A stretch of 6,843 nt of DNA from Lachnospiraceae bacterium UBA3785 (GTDB lineage: Bacteria; Bacillota; Clostridia; Lachnospirales; Lachnospiraceae), in contig DFFD01000180.1 of the NCBI GenBank assembly GCA_002369495.1, positions 1 through 6,843 on the forward strand, given 5' to 3'. The notes below the pieces were generated by a model. It was not told where the DNA came from and did no database searches. It was given only the letters and a program-made list of their open reading frames with translations. The translations under genes and the position numbers were made by a program. Positions 3,784 to 6,843 of the stretch are shown here, piece by piece. The stretch's first letter is position 1. Each line of letters opens with the position of its first letter.

Positions 3784-5112
3784 TCAGCCCGGAAATGCCG
3801 GGAAAATGGTCATGATCCAGAATACGCCGATCACACCGATGATTAAACTGGGGATCCAGCTCATTTTGATCAGGTCCTTCTGGTCGTAACCGCCGAGACC
3901 GACTGCAAGGGCGATCGTGCCGGTTGCTGCCGGTGTCCAGAATGCGGACTGGCGGGCGGCATATAGCAGAAGCAGCGGGCCGACCGGGTTGCAGCCCAGA
4001 GACTGACAGGTCAGAATGACAATCGGGGTGAAAATGTGCCCGATGCTGGAGTTATTCATGAACTGTGTCAGGATGAACGGGACAAGGAAGAAGAGTCCCC
4101 CGATCAGGTAGCCGTTATGGCTGTTGCCGACAACGCCTGCCAGCGTATCGCCGATCACTTCTCCGAGACCGCATTCCACCATTGCGCCTCCGACGACCTG
4201 CGCCGCAGCCAGCATAAGGACGATACGCATCGGGATAGCCTTGATACCTTCCTTCGGGGTGAGAACGCCGGTGAACATGACGACGGCTGCGCCGGCGAAG
4301 GCGATCTGCCAGCCTGCATAGTCACCGAGCTGATTCTGGAAAATCAGAGCGAGCGTAGTAAGAATGAAAATCAAATAGCCGAGAATCTCGCGCACCGGAT
4401 CAAGAGGAGCGCTTTCTTCTCTCTTTTTTGTTTTCGCCTTGACATCAGCTTCCGTGAAGGAAATTTCCTGAGAAGCCTGTGCCGGACACAGTCTGGGGGC
4501 AATAAAGATTGCGTACACCATCATGATAAGCGCGATGGGAAGTCTGCCCTTCATAGGGTCGAGCAGCTGCATGGCGTAATCGGTGTAGCCGTAGCTCTCC
4601 AGATAGCCGTTGTTGGTCACGTAGGTGGTGGAGGCGACGCTGACCGGGAGCACGCCGCAGCCGACGATGCAGACGAGGGCCAGCGGGAAAATCATCTTGG
4701 ACGGGCTGACGTTGAAGTCCGCGCAGCAGGTGACGGCCAGAGGACCGACAACAGCAAATGCAGTCATCGGAGTAAGGCCAAGGTTAACCAGAGCAAATGT
4801 CAGAAGCGAGTACCCAGCCAGCATGATTGTGAAGTTGCCGCCGCTCAGCTTGTAGACCATCTGCGTGACTTTCTTGACGGCCTGCGTGCGGCTGAAGCCG
4901 GCTGCGACAATGAACATACCGATGATCTGGACCGAGCTCGTGGGCAGCAGGTTCGTCATCATCGTTTTCGCCGGAAGAATGCCTGTAAAACTGATCAGCA
5001 CGATCGACATCATGGCGACAGCGCCGTTTGAGATCTTGAATTTGCCGCCGACGACATAGCCGACCATCATAAAAATCAGTATGGCGAGACAGAGAATCAT
5101 TTGAAGTGTCAT
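3784..5112 (-). CDS. DASS/SLC13-type anion permease
   Basis: The 442-residue polytopic membrane protein has about 11-13 hydrophobic segments in two halves split by a hydrophilic, charged loop (about residues 207-242, with KAKTKKREES). Two related re-entrant-type segments appear: GVLPVSVASTTYVTNN in the first half and FILTQFMNNSSIGHIFTPI in the second, the places where SLC13 members carry their SNT-like substrate and sodium motifs. This suggests a sodium- or proton-coupled importer of dicarboxylates or related organic anions in the cytoplasmic membrane; the ligand is unknown. I chose ATG 5110-5112: AAAGGGG (5120-5126) sits 7 nt upstream. An in-frame ATG at 5158-5160 would add 16 hydrophilic residues but has only a distant GAGGG. 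The hydrolase gene follows in the same transcript, and the LysR-type regulator gene lies upstream, also on the minus strand. Confidence 0.85.
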   Translation of the reverse strand: MTLQMILCLAILIFMMVGYVVGGKFKISNGAVAMMSIVLISFTGILPAKTMMTNLLPTSSVQIIGMFIVAAGFSRTQAVKKVTQMVYKLSGGNFTIMLAGYSLLTFALVNLGLTPMTAFAVVGPLAVTCCADFNVSPSKMIFPLALVCIVGCGVLPVSVASTTYVTNNGYLESYGYTDYAMQLLDPMKGRLPIALIMMVYAIFIAPRLCPAQASQEISFTEADVKAKTKKREESAPLDPVREILGYLIFILTTLALIFQNQLGDYAGWQIAFAGAAVVMFTGVLTPKEGIKAIPMRIVLMLAAAQVVGGAMVECGLGEVIGDTLAGVVGNSHNGYLIGGLFFLVPFILTQFMNNSSIGHIFTPIVILTCQSLGCNPVGPLLLLYAARQSAFWTPAATGTIALAVGLGGYDQKDLIKMSWIPSLIIGVIGVFWIMTIFPAFPG

Positions 5113-5119
5113 TTTTTTT

Positions 5120-5126
5120 CCCCTTT
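5120..5126 (-). promoter_or_regulatory. Ribosome binding site deciding the permease start
   Basis: Minus strand AAAGGGG is separated from ATG 5112 by seven consecutive As. The upstream in-frame ATG at 5160 has no comparable site, which favours the shorter protein. Confidence 0.6.
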
Positions 5127-5145
5127 CATTCGATTGAACGTTTAT

Positions 5146-5190
5146 CCGATGCTTTGACATCTGCAGCGGGATCCCTCATCGAGGCATCGG
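5146..5190. repeat. Inverted repeat in the permease leader
   Basis: CCGATGC (5146-5152) and GCATCGG (5184-5190) are perfect complements 31 bp apart, within the predicted 5' untranslated region. They could form the base of a leader stem or be a regulator half-site pair. No known riboswitch architecture is apparent. Confidence 0.35.
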
Positions 5191-5192
5191 CG

Positions 5193-5210
5193 ATCTTGTA
5201 TTTACAAGAT
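5193..5210. promoter_or_regulatory. 18-bp dyad over the predicted permease transcription start
   Basis: ATCTTGTA and TACAAGAT are perfect 8-bp arms separated by TT. The dyad begins 1 bp from the proposed -10 and covers the expected +1 (about 5205). The position is that of a repressor operator, or it may form a 5'-terminal mRNA hairpin. Its even spacing does not give a symmetric LysR T-N11-A, so a second regulator is possible. Confidence 0.5.
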
Positions 5211-5211
5211 T

Positions 5212-5241
5212 ATTGTATAGGGGAAATCTCTTTTCGTCCAA
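5212..5241 (-). promoter_or_regulatory. Candidate promoter of the permease-hydrolase operon
   Basis: On the minus strand, TACAAT (5212-5217) is a good -10. TTGGAC (5236-5241) is a poor -35 at 18 bp, matching the consensus only in TTG. A weak -35 fits a promoter that needs an activator, as expected for a LysR-controlled operon. The predicted start is near 5205, giving a leader of roughly 90 nt. Confidence 0.5.
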
Positions 5242-5254
5242 TATCCCTTTCCGA

Positions 5255-5283
5255 CAAACACATAGCTATTTGGAATGTGTTTG
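5255..5283. promoter_or_regulatory. Probable LysR-type regulator binding site (T-N11-A)
   Basis: CAAACACAT (5255-5263) and ATGTGTTTG (5275-5283) are perfect 9-bp complements around an 11-nt AT-rich spacer, so the inner bases give T-N11-A, the hallmark of LysR-type sites. The centre (5269) lies about 64 bp upstream of the predicted start at about 5205, the usual place for the high-affinity recognition site. Together with the regulator gene next door this is the best-supported control site in the window. Confidence 0.65.
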
Positions 5284-5324
5284 AAAATAAAAACAGGGCT
5301 GCGGCATCTCCTGTCGCAGCCCTG
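5284..5324 (-). terminator. Intrinsic terminator of the LysR-type gene
   Basis: CAGGGCTGCG (5294-5303) and CGCAGCCCTG (5315-5324) form a perfect 10-bp stem that extends by three more pairs including a G-U. On the minus strand it is followed by TTTTTATTTTC (5293-5283). It starts 22 bp after the regulator stop codon and separates regulator transcription from the permease promoter. Confidence 0.85.
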
Positions 5325-5346
5325 CAGCATCCGGCTGTTTTCATTT

Positions 5347-6261
5347 TCAGATCATAAGCGCTCTTAATACGGAATAGAGCATCCGGAATTCGCGAGTGGT
5401 CTGAAAGCCCATGAGGCAGGCCAGGCTCGTATCATAATATATGTTCTGATCCGGGTGGATCATGTACAGATTGGGGCGGCCGGTTTCCTTTCGAGCTCGT
5501 TTCTCGCTGATCGGCACAAATGCATTCGCGATTCCCGATGTCACCATGGCAATCCTGCTCTGGTTATTCATAACATCTATGAGTTCAAGCGCCACGGGTG
5601 TTTTCCGCAGCAGTTCTTCGACAATTGAACGGCTGGCGCTGCCCGGTGTATTCACGGCAAACGGTTCTCCCACCAGATCCTCAAGCCGCAGAATAGGATA
5701 GTCATAGCCATCCAGATGAACCGATTTCGCTCCCGCGGAGCTTCCGTCACGCAGATAGACGCCGAAACAGGACCGCATGATCGGCTCGTAGTAGAGTTCC
5801 CCCTGCTTTTCGATGACAGAGAGCATTGCCGCATCAAGAGAGTTGTCCAGAAGTCCCTGCTGGAGCCCGCGGGTGTCGCGCGTCTGTATCTGGATAATCT
5901 GCTGCGGGTTATTGAGGTAGAACTGCTCGAGAATCGGTCCGGCGAGGTCAACTGTGCGCTGATAGGTCAGGCCAAGGACCAGAGAGTTTTTCCGCAATTC
6001 TTTTATGCGCCGCAGCTGCGCCTGGAAGCGCATATGGGAGAGGAGCATTTCCCGAGCCATGCCGAGGAACAGTTCACCTTCCGGTGTCAGCTTGACAGAG
6101 ACGCCCTTTACCCGTGTGAACAGTGTTATGTCGTATTCCCGCTCAACTTTCTGTATGCATTTGCTGAGAGAGGGCTGCGCGATCAGCAGTTTGTCGGCCG
6201 CTTTTCCGATACTGCCCGCCTCCGCAATTGCGACAATATTCTTTACGTCCTGGATGTTCAT
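5347..6261 (-). CDS. LysR-type transcriptional regulator
   Basis: The 304-residue protein has the standard two-part layout. An N-terminal winged helix-turn-helix spans about residues 1-60, with IVAIAEAGSIGKAADKL, the recognition segment AQPSLSKCIQKVEREY, then LFTRVKGVSVKLTPEG. A linker helix to about residue 90 follows, then a periplasmic-binding-protein-like effector domain starting at about NSLVLGLTYQRT and reaching the C-terminus. The effector is unknown. I chose ATG 6259-6261: AGGCGG (6270-6275) is 8 nt upstream, while the in-frame GTG at 6268-6270 overlaps that site. It lies in the same direction as and upstream of the permease gene, not divergently as many LysR genes do, and is separated by its own terminator. 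By position and the T-N11-A site it probably controls the permease-hydrolase operon. Confidence 0.9.
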   Translation of the reverse strand: MNIQDVKNIVAIAEAGSIGKAADKLLIAQPSLSKCIQKVEREYDITLFTRVKGVSVKLTPEGELFLGMAREMLLSHMRFQAQLRRIKELRKNSLVLGLTYQRTVDLAGPILEQFYLNNPQQIIQIQTRDTRGLQQGLLDNSLDAAMLSVIEKQGELYYEPIMRSCFGVYLRDGSSAGAKSVHLDGYDYPILRLEDLVGEPFAVNTPGSASRSIVEELLRKTPVALELIDVMNNQSRIAMVTSGIANAFVPISEKRARKETGRPNLYMIHPDQNIYYDTSLACLMGFQTTREFRMLYSVLRALMI

Positions 6262-6290
6262 TGCTTCCACCGCCTTTCTTCTGTCAGCAT

Positions 6291-6296
6291 ATCATA
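6291..6296 (-). promoter_or_regulatory. Possible -10 of the LysR-type gene
   Basis: TATGAT on the minus strand lies about 30 bp before the start codon. No -35 of any quality is found 16-18 bp upstream, so this is only a position worth testing. Confidence 0.25.
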
Positions 6297-6353
6297 AAAC
6301 AGCGGTTTTGTGGATGGTTTTCGGGAACTAAATTCTCTCAACCGCCGAAAACC

Positions 6354-6389
6354 GACACCATACAATTGCGTCTGACACCGCCATGGTGT
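6354..6389. promoter_or_regulatory. Repeated GACACC half-sites around the 6413 promoter
   Basis: GACACC occurs at 6354 and again at 6374, 20 bp apart, and ACACCAT (6355-6361) is the inverse of ATGGTGT (6383-6389), which touches the -10. The arrangement surrounds the -35 and could be an operator; no regulator can be named. Confidence 0.3.
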
Positions 6390-6394
6390 ATAAT
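6366..6394 (+). promoter_or_regulatory. Promoter of the gene at 6413
   Basis: TTGCGT (6366-6371) and a perfect TATAAT (6389-6394) are separated by 17 bp. The start would fall near 6401, leaving a very short leader of about a dozen nucleotides that still contains or abuts the Shine-Dalgarno GGAGG (6401-6405). A nearly leaderless arrangement of this kind makes the exact start interesting. Confidence 0.6.
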
Positions 6395-6412
6395 ATTCTG
6401 GGAGGAACCACC

Positions 6413-6843
6413 ATGGACCAGGCACTCAAACTCGGAGAAAATGAATACAAGCTAATCGAGACCGTCGGCTACCCGAACGGGGGTAAAAGCCTCCTCTATT
6501 CCGACGGGGAGGACGCGATCATCCTGGACGACGGCATCTACCGCCGTGAGGGGAACGAACCTCCCTTTGAATACATGCAGATCACCGACAAGCAGAACGC
6601 CTGCATGAAAAAATACCGCCGCGTCTACCGCTTCCTCACCGAAGATAAGGACAAGATCGAGGACGTCGTCACCGGCGACCGGGAAGTCTTCGTGCGGCGG
6701 CCGGACGACAAAAGGAAATCCGCCCCGGACCGCTCCGAGGGGAGCGACTCCTCGCCGCTCGAATTTCATTTTGAAAAGAAGTTCGCCGACGTCTACGGGC
6801 CCGAGGCCCTCAGATTCCTCCACAAGGAGTACAAAATCACCGA
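6413..6843 (+). CDS. Unrecognised protein, N-terminal 143 residues only (possible helicase N-terminus)
   Basis: The reading frame is open from ATG 6413 to the right edge, so only the N-terminal part is seen. GGAGG (6401-6405) is 7 nt before the ATG and a perfect -10 lies just upstream, so the start is well supported. The sequence opens MDQALKLGENEYKLIETV; G19-x4-G24-K25-S26 (GYPNGGKS) fits the Walker A pattern, but the residues after it (LLYSDGEDAIILDDG) do not look like a P-loop helix, so this may be chance. Residues about 56-75 are basic and rich in aromatic residues (MKKYRRVYRF), 93-112 form a charged, disordered-looking linker, and from about 115 a folded segment begins (FHFEKKFADVYGPEALRFLH). 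From memory some large Firmicute helicases with an N-terminal nuclease-like domain begin this way; I hold that at low confidence. It is transcribed away from the LysR-type gene. Confidence 0.6.
   Translation, partial: MDQALKLGENEYKLIETVGYPNGGKSLLYSDGEDAIILDDGIYRREGNEPPFEYMQITDKQNACMKKYRRVYRFLTEDKDKIEDVVTGDREVFVRRPDDKRKSAPDRSEGSDSSPLEFHFEKKFADVYGPEALRFLHKEYKIT

Noticed and set aside
4036..5031. 331-codon plus-strand reading frame
   Set aside because: Antisense shadow of the permease gene; the product is rich in His, Asp and Arg with no domain and no start signals.
5193..5210. Symmetric LysR T-N11-A site in the +1 dyad
   Set aside because: The arms are separated by an even number of bases, so a symmetric T-N11-A cannot be formed; kept only as a general operator or hairpin candidate.
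5716..6297. 193-codon plus-strand reading frame
   Set aside because: Antisense shadow of the LysR-type gene.
6452..6823. 123-codon minus-strand reading frame
   Set aside because: Antisense to the gene at 6413, which has promoter, ribosome binding site and open frame to the edge.

Overview
The window looks like chromosomal DNA of a GC-rich Clostridia-type Firmicute. The protein families recall gut Lachnospiraceae or Eubacteriales, but that placement is inference from gene types and purine-rich Shine-Dalgarno sites, not from a marker gene. It falls into two unlike parts: a GC-rich, repeat-laden left part (1 to about 2760) and a calmer, less GC-rich right part (about 2800 to 6300) holding a tidy metabolic locus. 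A new gene starts at 6413 and runs off the right edge.

Left part. Three islands (1-250, 1190-1410 and 2300-2760) are built from one short module, GGGACGGTTCT and its complement AGAACCGTCCC. I count 19 copies, arranged as hairpins, tandem arrays and nested stem-loops; I saw none right of 2760. Between the islands lie three things: (a) a small zinc-ribbon gene (327-596) overlapping a nitroreductase gene whose first 28 codons are in a different frame from the rest; (b) a minus-strand Rpn-family (PD-(D/E)XK nuclease/putative transposase) gene (1416-2099) that appears to lack its middle, with its own good promoter, bracketed by two identical 62-bp direct repeats; (c) a 44-codon orphan piece of a superfamily 2 helicase-like protein (2547-2678), wedged between two repeat hairpins.

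Right part. All three genes are on the minus strand. A LysR-type regulator (5347-6261) ends in a strong intrinsic terminator. Next come a 234-bp control region, a DASS/SLC13-type anion permease (3784-5112) and, 57 bp later, a UlaG-like metallo-beta-lactamase-fold hydrolase (2818-3726). The control region has a 9-bp inverted repeat with LysR T-N11-A geometry, centred about 64 bp upstream of the predicted transcription start. An 18-bp dyad covers that start. The simplest reading is an inducible operon that imports an organic anion and hydrolyses it or a derivative, under LysR control. The substrate cannot be read from the sequence.

Right edge. A plus-strand gene with a clear promoter and ribosome binding site begins at 6413; 143 codons are visible. 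I do not recognise it firmly. It may be the N-terminus of a helicase of the same kind as the orphan fragment at 2547, which would link the two ends of the window.

No complete, clearly new system can be demonstrated. The least ordinary material is the repeat islands with the embedded Rpn-family gene and helicase remnant, and the uncharacterised permease-hydrolase operon.
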